From assembly GCA_903844815.1 (NCBI GenBank), contig CAIMVD010000167.1, forward strand, positions 1 to 59,202: a stretch of DNA of 59,202 nt, given 5' to 3'. Numbering within the stretch: the first letter of the stretch is position 1; each line of letters begins with the position of its first letter. Of the stretch, positions 16,100 to 25,236 are shown piece by piece. The notes under the pieces are model-generated. The model saw only the letters and a list, made by a program, of their open reading frames with translations. It was not told the DNA's origin and did no database searches. This DNA comes from an uncultured Bacteroidota bacterium. Lineage in GTDB: Bacteria > Bacteroidota > Bacteroidia > Bacteroidales > VadinHA17. The translations under genes were made by a program, and so were the position numbers.

Positions 16100-17509
16100 T
16101 TACCTTATCCTCGTCAGAAGTACCACATTTTCAACATGATGTGTATGAGGAAACATGTCAACCGGCTGCACAGCTGCTACTTCATAGCTTTCCGACATCA
16201 AAAAGATGTCCCTTGCCTGCGTCGACGGATTGCAGCTTACGTAAACAATCTTCTCCGGAGCCGCCGAAATAATTGTTTTTACAACTTCTTCAGCCATCCC
16301 TGCCCTTGGAGGATCGGTTATAATAACATCGGGATGTCCGTTCTCATTAATAAACTCCGGCGACAGAACATCCTTCATGTCTCCTGCAAAAAAACTTGCA
16401 TTATGAATATTATTAATTGAAGCATTCACAACCGCATCCTTCACAGCATCTTCTACATACTCTATCCCGATGACTTTTTTTACAGCAGAAGCAACAAAAC
16501 AGGCTATTGTCCCTGTTCCAGTATAAAGATCATAAACTGTTTCATTACCTGTAAATCCTGCAAACTCCCTTGCGACATTATAAAGTGTCAATGCCTGCCT
16601 TGTATTGGTCTGGTAAAACGATTTCGGCCCGATCCTGTATTTCAGCCCATCCATCTCCTCAACAAGGCAGTCATCTCCCTTATAAAGAATTGGTTGCTGA
16701 TCAGTAAGAGAGTCGTTTTTCTTTGAATTTATTACATAAAATAAAGATGTTATCGCCGGAAACTGAGCTGAAAGGAAATCAAGTAAGCCTCTTCTTTTCT
16801 CCTCATCTTCATGAAATAATACCAGAATAACCATTACATCTCCGCTCAGGGTATTCCGCACAACAAGATTCCTGAGAAATCCTTTTTGTTCGCGCAGGTC
16901 AAAAAAGTCAAGTTCATTACTTTCGGCATATTCCCTTACAGCATTCCTGATTGAATCTGAAGGTTCCGGCTGAAGATGACACTGCCTGATATCCAGAACT
17001 TTGTCGAAGAGCCCCGGTATATGAAAACCAATTGCATTCTCCTTCCCGAATTTATCTCCCGATGCAATTTCCTCCGACATCCTCCATCTCTTGTCGGAAA
17101 AGGTATATTCGAGTTTGTTCCTGTACCGGAAAATTTCCGATGAACCGATTATTGGCTTTATCTCAGGCAATGCTATCTTACCTATCCTCGTGAGATTATC
17201 GCGCACCTGCTTCTCCTTATAGTACAACTGACGGTCGTATGGCAAATGCTGCCACTTACAACCCCCGCATACTCCGAAATAATCACATTCTGGCTTTATT
17301 CTTTCAGTCGAATACTCATGAAACCGTATGACTATTCCTTCGAGGTATTTCTTCCTCTTCCTGATTACCCTCAGATCAACCACATCACCGGGTATAAGCA
17401 TCGGTACAAAAACAACCAGATTATCAACCCTGGCAAGGGCATTGCCTTCCGCCCCGATATCAGTAATCTTTACTTTCTCAAGCAAAGGCAGCTCTTTTCT
17501 TCTTCCCAC
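16100..17509 (-). CDS. rlmD: 23S rRNA (uracil-C5)-methyltransferase, RlmD/RumA family
   Basis: The 469-residue cytoplasmic enzyme methylates a uridine of 23S rRNA (U1939 in E. coli). It has a TRAM RNA-binding domain (about 8-62), an iron-sulphur cysteine set CDYFGVCGGCKWQ (about 94-106), and the SAM-binding domain with VYDLYTGTGTIACF, ITDPPRAG and the nucleophile/loop VYVSCNPSTQARD near the C-terminus. All key residues are present. The start is GTG at 17509 with AAAGGAAA just upstream, 12 bases after the hydrolase stop, so it is likely in one transcript with it. RlmCD-type dual specificity is common outside gamma-proteobacteria, so the exact target uridine is not certain. Confidence 0.92.
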   Translation of the reverse strand: MGRRKELPLLEKVKITDIGAEGNALARVDNLVVFVPMLIPGDVVDLRVIRKRKKYLEGIVIRFHEYSTERIKPECDYFGVCGGCKWQHLPYDRQLYYKEKQVRDNLTRIGKIALPEIKPIIGSSEIFRYRNKLEYTFSDKRWRMSEEIASGDKFGKENAIGFHIPGLFDKVLDIRQCHLQPEPSDSIRNAVREYAESNELDFFDLREQKGFLRNLVVRNTLSGDVMVILVLFHEDEEKRRGLLDFLSAQFPAITSLFYVINSKKNDSLTDQQPILYKGDDCLVEEMDGLKYRIGPKSFYQTNTRQALTLYNVAREFAGFTGNETVYDLYTGTGTIACFVASAVKKVIGIEYVEDAVKDAVVNASINNIHNASFFAGDMKDVLSPEFINENGHPDVIITDPPRAGMAEEVVKTIISAAPEKIVYVSCNPSTQARDIFLMSESYEVAAVQPVDMFPHTHHVENVVLLTRIR

Positions 17510-17521
17510 CTGAATTTTCCT

Positions 17522-18757
17522 TTATTTTGAATTTTTTATGTTCTCCAGGAACATAATGCCCTGCAACATGCATGGCACAATACCCTGAGTATGATTAACA
17601 TTCGGGACTATAACTTTCTTTATTATATCACCCGAGGTTCCTGCCCCGATCATTGCAGAATACATATCTTCAGTTGAAACCGGATTCACATCAAGATCTG
17701 CAGAGCCGTGCAGGAGCAAAAGCGGCTTGTACCCATGCCAGGCGGCAATACTATTTGCTTCAAGCGAAGATCTTACTGTTGAATATTTCGCCGATGAAGA
17801 ATAACCTGACAGGAAGTCCGCATTCATCAGGTCGGCAATTGACGTTGTGAGCTGGGCGTTTATCTGATCGGAGGTCATTGTACCGTTATACATGGTTCCG
17901 ACCCTCGAAGCATAAGGCTCTTTGAACAGGTCGGATATCGGATTGGTAAACTGTCCGTATTTGGAATATGCATTTAATATATATCCCAGGTAATAGGGCT
18001 GGGGATATGTTGCCAGATTTACCATTCCCGATAAAAGAAGGGAAATATTATACGGTCCGGCTCCGCATGCGCTTCCTCTCAGAGTGAAATCATCCTTATA
18101 GTCAAGTTCGAGTGCCTTATGAAGCGCCAATGTAGCCCATCCTCCCTGAGAATAACCAAGAAGGTAGCATTCATTATTCACCGTAACGCCGGGAAGTTCT
18201 CCATTTCCAAGCTCTTTAACCGCATAAAGCATATCGACAAGCGATTGAACAGTCGGTTCTTTAACGAGATATGGATGTGTAACTGACGCTGATTCTCCGA
18301 AACCCGGATAATCGGCAATTAAGACTATATAACCCGTTGAAGCTAGAAGCTCAATAAGCTGAAAGGAATAATTCAGCGGATATTCCGAAGGAGCAAATGC
18401 GTTCATCGTATTCGTTCCATTCTGGAATGAGAGCATGGGATAATCACCCGGTGTTGATGGCACGCATACAAGTCCCGAAGCAACGATCTTCTTTCCGTCA
18501 ATAGTGGTATTATACAGCATTTTGTAAATATTGACATCGCTCACTACAAACTGCTTTATCTGGGCTATTTCGGGAACTGACCCGGTGACGTTGTCAATTA
18601 AGCCGTTAATGTATGTCCTTGTAAACGGCGCAACCAGCTCCTTCGACACATAATGTTCATAAGTAATCAGGTCTTCGTTTTTCCTGCACCCTGTAATGAA
18701 GGTGAGTATCATAGCACAAATTGCGAGAATTTTCAATATGGATCTTTCTGTTTTCAT
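17522..18757 (-). CDS. Secreted alpha/beta-hydrolase (lipase/esterase-like) lipoprotein
   Basis: The 411-residue protein starts with a lipoprotein signal (lipobox ILTFITGC, C24). The hydrolase fold carries the nucleophile elbow GYSQGG, an acid in LLLHGSADLD and a histidine in VPNVNHTQG, so the Ser-Asp-His triad is complete. Overall form is like secretory lipases of the LIP family and Bacteroidota prolyl-oligopeptidase-like esterases: a lid-like helical insert lies between the serine and the aspartate. It probably sits on the cell envelope and cuts esters or lipids. Its downstream neighbour is rlmD (12-base gap), a functionally unrelated gene. Confidence 0.85.
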   Translation of the reverse strand: MKTERSILKILAICAMILTFITGCRKNEDLITYEHYVSKELVAPFTRTYINGLIDNVTGSVPEIAQIKQFVVSDVNIYKMLYNTTIDGKKIVASGLVCVPSTPGDYPMLSFQNGTNTMNAFAPSEYPLNYSFQLIELLASTGYIVLIADYPGFGESASVTHPYLVKEPTVQSLVDMLYAVKELGNGELPGVTVNNECYLLGYSQGGWATLALHKALELDYKDDFTLRGSACGAGPYNISLLLSGMVNLATYPQPYYLGYILNAYSKYGQFTNPISDLFKEPYASRVGTMYNGTMTSDQINAQLTTSIADLMNADFLSGYSSSAKYSTVRSSLEANSIAAWHGYKPLLLLHGSADLDVNPVSTEDMYSAMIGAGTSGDIIKKVIVPNVNHTQGIVPCMLQGIMFLENIKNSK

Positions 18758-18840
18758 ATATTTAATTGTTTCCCTGGTAGATTAATAATATATCTTTCTA
18801 ACCATATAGCCCTCTGTTTGTTCAATCATTGAGTTTACCC

Positions 18841-18940
18841 CCTTGTGAACCTTTGAGACATCCTTAGCGTCCTTCGTGGTTAATTATTTCTTTTTTTACC
18901 ACTAGGGACCCGAAGGGTTGCACGAAGGTCAGTAAGGTCA
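18841..18940. repeat. Dispersed inverted-repeat element C, copy 3
   Basis: CCTTGTGAACCTTTGAGACA...CTTCGTGGTTAA faces TTTTTTTACCACTAGGGA...GCACGAAGGTCAGTAAGGTC, forming an imperfect hairpin of about 45 bp per arm. It lies between two divergently transcribed genes, so it cannot serve only as a terminator. The 325-base gap 18758-19082 otherwise holds only the promoter-like site at 19055. Confidence 0.65.
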
Positions 18941-19054
18941 ACTTAATAATACACAGCCCTGTTATTCAAATTTCAATTTACAAATATACGCTTAAAAACC
19001 CGGTTAGACCCAACCCGGGATCACCTTCATTTTTCCCGACTGACATACTTTTCC

Positions 19055-19062
19055 TATATTTG
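19055..19062 (+). promoter_or_regulatory. Putative -7 promoter element of the ABC-F operon
   Basis: TATATTTG fits TAnnTTTG, 21 bases before the start codon at 19083. No good -33 element is visible. Confidence 0.45.
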
Positions 19063-19082
19063 CAGACATTTTAATTAATTCT

Positions 19083-21026
19083 ATGGTCTCAGTTCAGGAC
19101 ATTTCAGTATCATTCGGAAGTTTCGACCTGTTATCAGGCATTTCTTTTCTGATCAACGATCAGGACAGGATAGGCCTTGCAGGTAAAAACGGAGCAGGCA
19201 AGTCAACCCTTCTTAAGATCATCTCTGGTCTCCAGAGTCCAACAGGAGGCCTGATCGACATGTCGAAGGATGTTACAATCGGCTACCTTCCTCAGCAAAT
19301 GAGGGTCGATGACACAACAACCGTACTTAATGAGACAGTTACTGCATTTTCTGAACTGATAGGTCTCTCGGAGGAAATTGAATTTTGCAGTTCCGAAATT
19401 ACCCGGAGGGAAGATTATGAATCGGTTGAATACCTTAAGCTTTGCGATCATATGACGGTAATCGAAGAGAGATACCGCATGCTGGGGGGAACAAACTACA
19501 TGGCCGAAGCCGAACAGACCTTGCTGGGTCTTGGCTTTGAGCGCAAGGATTTTGACAGATATACAAGGGAACTCAGCGGCGGCTGGAGGATGCGTATAGA
19601 ACTGGCTAAGATTCTTTTACGCAAGCCTTCACTCTTCCTGCTCGACGAACCTACAAACCATCTTGACATTGAATCAATTCAATGGCTCGAAACTTTCCTT
19701 GCAGGCTACTCCGGAGCCGTTCTGCTTGTATCGCACGACCGCGCCTTTCTCGATAATGTTACAAAAAGGACTATCGAGATTTCATTGGGTAAAATTTATG
19801 ATTACAAGGCCTCCTGGTCAAAATACCTGGTTCTCAGGGAAGAACGCAGGGAACAACAGTTAGCATCTTTCAGGAACCAGCAGAAGATGATCGAAGAAAC
19901 TGAAAAATTCATCGAAAGGTTCAGGTATAAAGCGACAAAAGCTGTTCAGGTACAGTCGAAGATCAAACAGCTCGACAAGGTCGAGAGACTGGAAGTTGAT
20001 GACGAGGACAACAGTGCAATTAACCTCAGGTTCCCTCCTGCCCCTCGCTCAGGAACCATTGTCGTAGAAGCGGAAGGGCTGTCGAAAAGCTATGGAGAAC
20101 TGATTGTCCTGAACCATGTTTCCATAAAGATCTCCCGTGGCGAAAAGGTAGCATTCGTGGGCAGGAACGGCGAAGGAAAAACAACTCTTTCAAAAATCAT
20201 TATAGGCCAGCTCGATCATACGGGAATCCTTAAGATGGGACATAACGTGAAGATCGGTTATTTTGCCCAGAACCAGGACGAACTCCTGGATGAGAACAAA
20301 ACAGTTCTTCAGACCATCGACGACATAGCAAAGGGAGACGTAAGAACTAAGATCCGCGATATGCTTGGGGCTTTTCTCTTCCGCGGCGATGAAGTGGAGA
20401 AGAAGGTTAAGGTCCTCTCGGGAGGAGAGCGATCAAGGCTTGCCCTTGTCAGGCTTCTGCTTGAACCAAGCAACCTGCTGGTTCTCGATGAACCTACGAA
20501 CCATCTCGATATGAGGTCGAAAGATATCCTGAAGCAGGCTCTTATAAAATTCGACGGAACAGTGATAGTAGTATCTCACGACAGGGACTTTCTCGACGGA
20601 ATAGTGGAAAAGGTATTTGAGTTCAGGCATAACAGGATTAAGGAAAATATTGGCGGGATCTATGACTTTCTCCGGAGGAAAAAAATTGAAAACCTGAAGG
20701 ATATTGAGAAAAAAGAGAAAGTAAAGATTGAAGCCGTAAAACAGGATATCTCTTCCAATAAACAAAAATATCTCGACAAGAAAGAATTTGAGAAAAACCT
20801 CCGGAAACTGAGGAGAAGACTTGAGGAATCTGAAGCCGTAATTGAAAAGATAGAAGCTGAGATCCAGGCTGTTGACAAATCATTCATGGAACCCGGGAAT
20901 TCAACTGAAGCACATGAAATAGATTACAACAGTTACCGCGATCTGAAGGAACAACTTAACGAAGAGATGGACAGGTGGGCTTCATACAGTGATGAGGTGG
21001 AAGAATTCTTAAAGAATAATGACTGA
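19083..21026 (+). CDS. ABC-F family ATPase (translation factor type)
   Basis: The 647-residue soluble protein has two ABC domains and no membrane part. Domain 1 shows Walker A GKNGAGKST, signature LSGGWRMR and Walker B LFLLDEPTNHLD; domain 2 shows GRNGEGKTT, LSGGERSR and LLVLDEPTNHLD. The inter-domain linker (about 245-320) is basic and helical as in ribosome-binding ABC-Fs. A C-terminal coiled coil (about 545-645) rich in K and E resembles the Uup arrangement. ABC-F proteins act on the ribosome E site to rescue or tune translation; some give antibiotic resistance, but nothing marks this one as a resistance factor. First gene of a run with thioesterase, GWxTD and rlmB. Confidence 0.93.
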   Translation: MVSVQDISVSFGSFDLLSGISFLINDQDRIGLAGKNGAGKSTLLKIISGLQSPTGGLIDMSKDVTIGYLPQQMRVDDTTTVLNETVTAFSELIGLSEEIEFCSSEITRREDYESVEYLKLCDHMTVIEERYRMLGGTNYMAEAEQTLLGLGFERKDFDRYTRELSGGWRMRIELAKILLRKPSLFLLDEPTNHLDIESIQWLETFLAGYSGAVLLVSHDRAFLDNVTKRTIEISLGKIYDYKASWSKYLVLREERREQQLASFRNQQKMIEETEKFIERFRYKATKAVQVQSKIKQLDKVERLEVDDEDNSAINLRFPPAPRSGTIVVEAEGLSKSYGELIVLNHVSIKISRGEKVAFVGRNGEGKTTLSKIIIGQLDHTGILKMGHNVKIGYFAQNQDELLDENKTVLQTIDDIAKGDVRTKIRDMLGAFLFRGDEVEKKVKVLSGGERSRLALVRLLLEPSNLLVLDEPTNHLDMRSKDILKQALIKFDGTVIVVSHDRDFLDGIVEKVFEFRHNRIKENIGGIYDFLRRKKIENLKDIEKKEKVKIEAVKQDISSNKQKYLDKKEFEKNLRKLRRRLEESEAVIEKIEAEIQAVDKSFMEPGNSTEAHEIDYNSYRDLKEQLNEEMDRWASYSDEVEEFLKNND

Positions 21027-21028
21027 GG

Positions 21029-21793
21029 ATGGAATCACAATTTTTTGATAAGGAATACAGGGTACATGTATATGAAACAGGACCCGACGGCAAGCTTAAC
21101 TTATTTTCACTCTTCAATTACCTTCAGGATATTGCCTCCGACCATGCCGTTTTCCTGGGTTTTGGAAGGGATGACCTCATGCGTGATAACCGTTTCTGGG
21201 TATTGTCGAGAATGTATGCCGAGGTAAAAGAATGGCCTGTATGGGAAGACAAAATCATTGTTAGAACATGGCCAAACGGAACCGATAAACTGTTTGCTCT
21301 CAGAAACTACGAGGTAAGGTTTCCCGATGGAAGACATATTGCTTCAGGAACATCGTCGTGGCTTATCCTTGACCAGACTACCAGGAGGGTTCAAAGACCC
21401 GATACGGTGCTTGCCAGATTTCAGCCTAATCTTAACCTGACAGATTCTCCCCTAAGGTATGCTACAAAAATCGACGCTGCAGCCGAAACCGGAAATGAAA
21501 CGCTACCCTTCAGAGTAAGAGTGAGCGACATCGATGTAAATCTCCATACCAACAATGTTCAATATCTTAAGTGGGCTTGTGATACTTATGGCATCGAATT
21601 TGTGATGAAGAATATTCCTAAGTCGGCCGAAATAAATTATCTTGCAGAATCTGTCTTTGATGAAGAAATAACAATACAGACTTCGGTCGGAGAGGAAAAA
21701 TGCCTGTTTTACAATCATTCCGTTTTCAGGACTGACGGACGGAAGGAACTCTGCAGGATCAGAATTGAATGGATAGAGGGAAATGTTAATTAA
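21029..21793 (+). CDS. Acyl-[acyl-carrier-protein] thioesterase (FatA/B-like)
   Basis: The 254-residue protein is two tandem hotdog domains, the usual bacterial acyl-ACP thioesterase length. It releases free fatty acid from acyl-ACP in the cytoplasm. The catalytic region VSDIDVNLHTNNVQYLKW (about 165-182) supplies the conserved D, N and H of this family; the second hotdog begins near EINYLAESVFDEEITI. ATG at 21029 lies 2 bases after the ABC-F stop, and the end overlaps the GWxTD gene by 11 bases. The tight packing suggests one transcript. Chain-length preference cannot be read. Confidence 0.9.
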   Translation: MESQFFDKEYRVHVYETGPDGKLNLFSLFNYLQDIASDHAVFLGFGRDDLMRDNRFWVLSRMYAEVKEWPVWEDKIIVRTWPNGTDKLFALRNYEVRFPDGRHIASGTSSWLILDQTTRRVQRPDTVLARFQPNLNLTDSPLRYATKIDAAAETGNETLPFRVRVSDIDVNLHTNNVQYLKWACDTYGIEFVMKNIPKSAEINYLAESVFDEEITIQTSVGEEKCLFYNHSVFRTDGRKELCRIRIEWIEGNVN

Positions 21794-23147
21794 AATAATC
21801 AGAATCGGGATGAGAAATTTTATCGCTGCCAGAACATTGTTTTTCCTGTTCGTCTCCTCTCTTTTTATACCTTTTCTTAACTCCTGCAATATGTCACAGC
21901 AGGCTGTCGATTCTAAAGATCTCTCATATCTTTACAATCCGGTAAAGAATCCGTTCAATCCACGTTATTGTATTTATAATGTCACGGATCAATCTTCATT
22001 ACTTTCGGTAAAATTCTTCCCCAGCGATCTCTATTTTTCTGAAGCAAATCCTCAGGGTCTTCCAACTGCCATGCTGCTTCTCACAGTAAGGCTTTTCGAT
22101 ACAAGCCGTGGCCGTGTTCTGGCCGATACTGCAGCCTACGAACTTAGTATCGCCAGAGAAAAAGGCAAACCCGAATATTTTTACAATGTGCCTCTGAACG
22201 TTGAACCAGGGAAAAAATATATGGCTGAAGTCAGGGTTTTCGACCGGATCAGGATTCAGTCAGTTCAATCATTCGTCCCTTTTAACACACTGACATATAA
22301 CAACAAATATTCCTTCAAAGCCCAGGGCCACTTTGAAAAGAATCCACTTTTTACTCCAATCATAAGGGTTAATGAATATCTGAACCTGATCTACAACAGG
22401 GGTCATGCCGACAGTCTGTATATTTCGTTTTACAAGCCATTTCGTGAGGTCCCTGATCCTCCCTCGATGCTGCTCCCCGAAAAAACACTCGATTATGCGC
22501 CTGAAAAAATTGTTGCCCTGGCTTACTCCGATACCCTGCCACTTATGTTTCCGCGTGAGGGAATATACCTGTGTTCTGTCGACAGGAAGGTTGCTGACGG
22601 CTATACATTTCTGAACATGGGCATTTCATATCCTTCAATGAACAGGCCCGAAACAATGATCGAACCCCTGGCTTATCTTGCCTCATCTGATGAGTTGGAC
22701 AAAATGCGTTCGGCTGAAAGGACAAAAACTGCACTCGACGACTTCTGGATCAAATGCGGCGGAAATGTGGAAAAGGCAAGGGAATTGCTAAGGATCTACT
22801 ATACCCGCGTGCTCTATTCCAATTACTATTTTACCTCGTACAAGGAGGGCTGGATGAGCGAAAGAGGAATGATCTATATTATTTACGGCCCACCCGATAA
22901 AGTCTATAAGACCTCCGAAGGGGAAAGCTGGGGTTACAGGAAACCTGTTGTCAAATCCTCCTGGGGGACAGGTTATAAGGTAAGTGATGAATTCCTTTAC
23001 TTCAATTTCAAAAAGAAAGACAATGTTTTTTCTGACAACGATTATTACCTGAGTCGCAACGAAACTCTTGTCACCTACTGGGATAAGGCTGTTTTAAGCT
23101 GGAGGAAAGGAATTGTCTTCCGGCTCGACAATCCGGAAGGTATTTAG
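21783..23147 (+). CDS. GWxTD-domain lipoprotein
   Basis: The 454-residue protein has a hydrophobic N-terminus ending in FLNSC, a likely lipobox. An N-terminal beta-sandwich region (about 50-260) is followed by the GWxTD domain (about 320-450) with GWMSERGMIYIIYGPPD, the family motif in conservative form (T to S, D to E). The role of GWxTD proteins is not established; they are common in Bacteroidota envelopes. The first ATG (21783) lies inside the thioesterase end; ATG at 21810 would give a cleaner signal peptide and may be the true start. The next gene, rlmB, follows after 31 bases. Confidence 0.82.
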   Translation: MLIKIIRIGMRNFIAARTLFFLFVSSLFIPFLNSCNMSQQAVDSKDLSYLYNPVKNPFNPRYCIYNVTDQSSLLSVKFFPSDLYFSEANPQGLPTAMLLLTVRLFDTSRGRVLADTAAYELSIAREKGKPEYFYNVPLNVEPGKKYMAEVRVFDRIRIQSVQSFVPFNTLTYNNKYSFKAQGHFEKNPLFTPIIRVNEYLNLIYNRGHADSLYISFYKPFREVPDPPSMLLPEKTLDYAPEKIVALAYSDTLPLMFPREGIYLCSVDRKVADGYTFLNMGISYPSMNRPETMIEPLAYLASSDELDKMRSAERTKTALDDFWIKCGGNVEKARELLRIYYTRVLYSNYYFTSYKEGWMSERGMIYIIYGPPDKVYKTSEGESWGYRKPVVKSSWGTGYKVSDEFLYFNFKKKDNVFSDNDYYLSRNETLVTYWDKAVLSWRKGIVFRLDNPEGI

Positions 23148-23178
23148 GAACTTTAAAAGTGAATTAAACTGAATAAGA

Positions 23179-23919
23179 ATGCAGAAAGAAACAGATTGTA
23201 TCTTCGGATTGAGAGCGGTGATTGAAGCCATAAGGGCAGGAAAGCAGATTGATCGTCTGCTTGTAAAACAGGGGTTGCAGGGATCTCTCTATCATGAATT
23301 GATGACTGAAGTCAGAGACCGTAACATTGTATACCAGATAGTCCCACTGGAAAGAATAGAACTTGTAACCAGAAAGAACCATCAGGGCGTTCTGGCCTGG
23401 TTATCTGAAATAGAATTTCAATATATCGCCAATCTTTTGCCGATGATATTTGAAAAGGGCGAAGATCCCCTCATCATAGCCCTTGATGGGGTATCCGATG
23501 TAAGGAACTTCGGGGCAATAGTTCGTACAGCAGAATGCCTGGGAGCTCATGCCATAATTATTCCGGAGAAGGGATCGGCAAGGATTACCGCCGACGCAGT
23601 CAAGACATCGGCCGGAGCACTTCATACCTTTCCGGTCTGCAGGGAAAAAAGCATAGTCAGGGCTATAGAATACCTTAAGGATTCGGGGCTTAAAATCGTT
23701 TGTGCCGGAGAAAGGGCAGGAACTCCTGCCGCTGAAGTACCTCTCACTGGCCCTACTGTGCTGATTCTAGGTTCGGAGGAAAAAGGTATAAGCCGCGAAC
23801 TTGTAGCCTTGTCGGATCATCAGATCAGAATTCCAATGACAGGAACAATCGCATCGCTTAATGTTTCAGTTGCAGCAGGGATTTTACTTTATGAAATAAC
23901 TCGTCAACGGGCTAAATAA
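23179..23919 (+). CDS. rlmB: 23S rRNA (guanosine-2'-O)-methyltransferase RlmB (SpoU/TrmH family)
   Basis: At 246 residues it matches RlmB. The N-terminal substrate-binding domain begins CIFGLRAVIEAIRAGKQID. The SPOUT knot carries motif 1 NFGAIVRTAECLGAHA, motif 2 LILGSEEKGISRE and motif 3 IPMTGTIASLNVSVAAGI, with the catalytic arginine and knot residues in place. It methylates the ribose of G2251 (E. coli numbering) in the ribosomal P-loop. It is the last gene of the 19083-23919 run and converges on the transaldolase gene across a palindromic repeat. Confidence 0.93.
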   Translation: MQKETDCIFGLRAVIEAIRAGKQIDRLLVKQGLQGSLYHELMTEVRDRNIVYQIVPLERIELVTRKNHQGVLAWLSEIEFQYIANLLPMIFEKGEDPLIIALDGVSDVRNFGAIVRTAECLGAHAIIIPEKGSARITADAVKTSAGALHTFPVCREKSIVRAIEYLKDSGLKIVCAGERAGTPAAEVPLTGPTVLILGSEEKGISRELVALSDHQIRIPMTGTIASLNVSVAAGILLYEITRQRAK

Positions 23920-24005
23920 AGGCACACGACGCAAGGCACACGACTCTGATGCTGGCGCGGATTTGCAATCCGTGCTCTGCTGGCGCGCCTTGTGTCATGC
24001 GCCTT
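23919..24005. repeat. Cruciform-like palindrome with nested element A core between converging genes
   Basis: GGCACACGACGCAAGGCACA (23922-23941) pairs imperfectly with CCTTGTGTCATGCGCCTTGC near 23988-24007. In the middle is GCTGGCGCGGATTTGCAATC (23951-23970), the left arm of element A. It lies between rlmB (+) and the transaldolase gene (-) and could end both transcripts, although no T-run follows. Confidence 0.6.
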
Positions 24006-24009
24006 GCGC

Positions 24010-25227
24010 CTATTCTATTATATCCCTGATTCTTTTATCGAGCATAGCCTGATCGGCTGTGAATGAAGCCAGCCCGGCCAGGGTAAGAAGAGTATCGGGA
24101 GCTATCTTTCCCTCTTTGATCTTCTGTTCCCAGCGTGAGTGAAGAGGTATCTTGCCATCGGAGGCGATAAAGCCCTTTTCTTCTTTTGTAAGGGAAGGAA
24201 ACATATCAAAGCATCCCTCTTCGTGAGCAATCCTGACAAGTTCCTGACCCGTTGCGGGAACATTATCTGCCAGGCGGTCGGCAAGGGTCAGAACCTTTTC
24301 GTCGACCTGCCAGAACTTTTCGATACCAATACCATTAGTGCTATCGAAGATACTTACATCATAATTCTCATGAGTGCGTGAAGTGAATTTGCCGCTTAAT
24401 TCCTTTCGTCCTGCTGCTGCAACTTTTGGAGGCATTGTGAAAACATCAACACCTGCAAGCAGTTCAAGCTGATAATGGTTCCGGAGGCTGGCAGCAATCT
24501 GTTTAGTCTGCCACGGATTTTTCGCCGACATCCCTGTAACCCAGTTCTGGGAAGCTATTGTAGCCATTTCTCCGGCACCTGTACCGTCGCCCAGTTTGTT
24601 ATCCGCCATGTATGCTCCTATCCTTCCCAGGAAGACATTGACATAATCGGGTCTCGCGACCCTTGTTATCAGAACATTCTCACGGGCACTGAAACCAAGA
24701 GTAAAGTTGATTCTTACACCAGAATCTTTCAGGAGTCTTGCCCCAATTAGCCCCTCAGGCGTATATGGCACCTTTACTACAAAGTGCTCAGGGCATATTT
24801 CATGAAAACGCTTACCATAATTCAAAATAGCCTTAATATCCCGGGCAGTGTCGGTATGAAGTTCAACGCTTACGTAACCTCCGAATTTCGACGCCAGCCT
24901 TAGTCCATGACGTGCATTGAGAATAAATGCTATTTCCTTAATCCTCTCCTCCGGAGAAAGATCCCTCACAACGCTTTTTGCCTCAGAGATGAAAACATCA
25001 TAAATACCCTTTTGAATCTCATTATTAAGAAGGGTGTTATTGGTCGTGAGTGCGCTCATCTCAGCGCTCCAGTTTGCTTCCGCCTCATCCATGTCGCCCG
25101 TATCGAGCCACAATTCAGTCCCGGCATTTTGAAGTGACTCCCAGAAAGGATCTTTTTTCCCGCTTACGTGCTTCTCATTAAGATTCTTCCAGACAAAATC
25201 ACTGATTCGTGTATTAAGATCGGCCAT
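24010..25227 (-). CDS. tal: Transaldolase-family protein (long form)
   Basis: The 405-residue cytoplasmic enzyme of the pentose phosphate pathway moves a dihydroxyacetone unit between sugar phosphates through a Schiff base. The TIM barrel shows LWLDTGDMDE (catalytic Asp), LTTNNTLLNNE, the Schiff-base lysine in FVVKVPYTPEGL and the phosphate-binding NFTLGFSAREN, then FLGRIGAYM. It is about 90 residues longer than TalB-type enzymes, mostly after the barrel (about 300-405). The symbol tal is by family; activity toward other aldol substrates is possible. It ends in a palindrome shared with rlmB; the mechanosensitive channel gene lies 9 bases upstream. Confidence 0.85.
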   Translation of the reverse strand: MADLNTRISDFVWKNLNEKHVSGKKDPFWESLQNAGTELWLDTGDMDEAEANWSAEMSALTTNNTLLNNEIQKGIYDVFISEAKSVVRDLSPEERIKEIAFILNARHGLRLASKFGGYVSVELHTDTARDIKAILNYGKRFHEICPEHFVVKVPYTPEGLIGARLLKDSGVRINFTLGFSARENVLITRVARPDYVNVFLGRIGAYMADNKLGDGTGAGEMATIASQNWVTGMSAKNPWQTKQIAASLRNHYQLELLAGVDVFTMPPKVAAAGRKELSGKFTSRTHENYDVSIFDSTNGIGIEKFWQVDEKVLTLADRLADNVPATGQELVRIAHEEGCFDMFPSLTKEEKGFIASDGKIPLHSRWEQKIKEGKIAPDTLLTLAGLASFTADQAMLDKRIRDIIE

Positions 25228-25236
25228 GGTATTTAT

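Noticed and set aside
19083-21026. ABC-F protein as an antibiotic-resistance gene
   Set aside because: Its linker and Uup-like C-terminal coiled coil fit housekeeping ABC-Fs; no resistance-type context is present.
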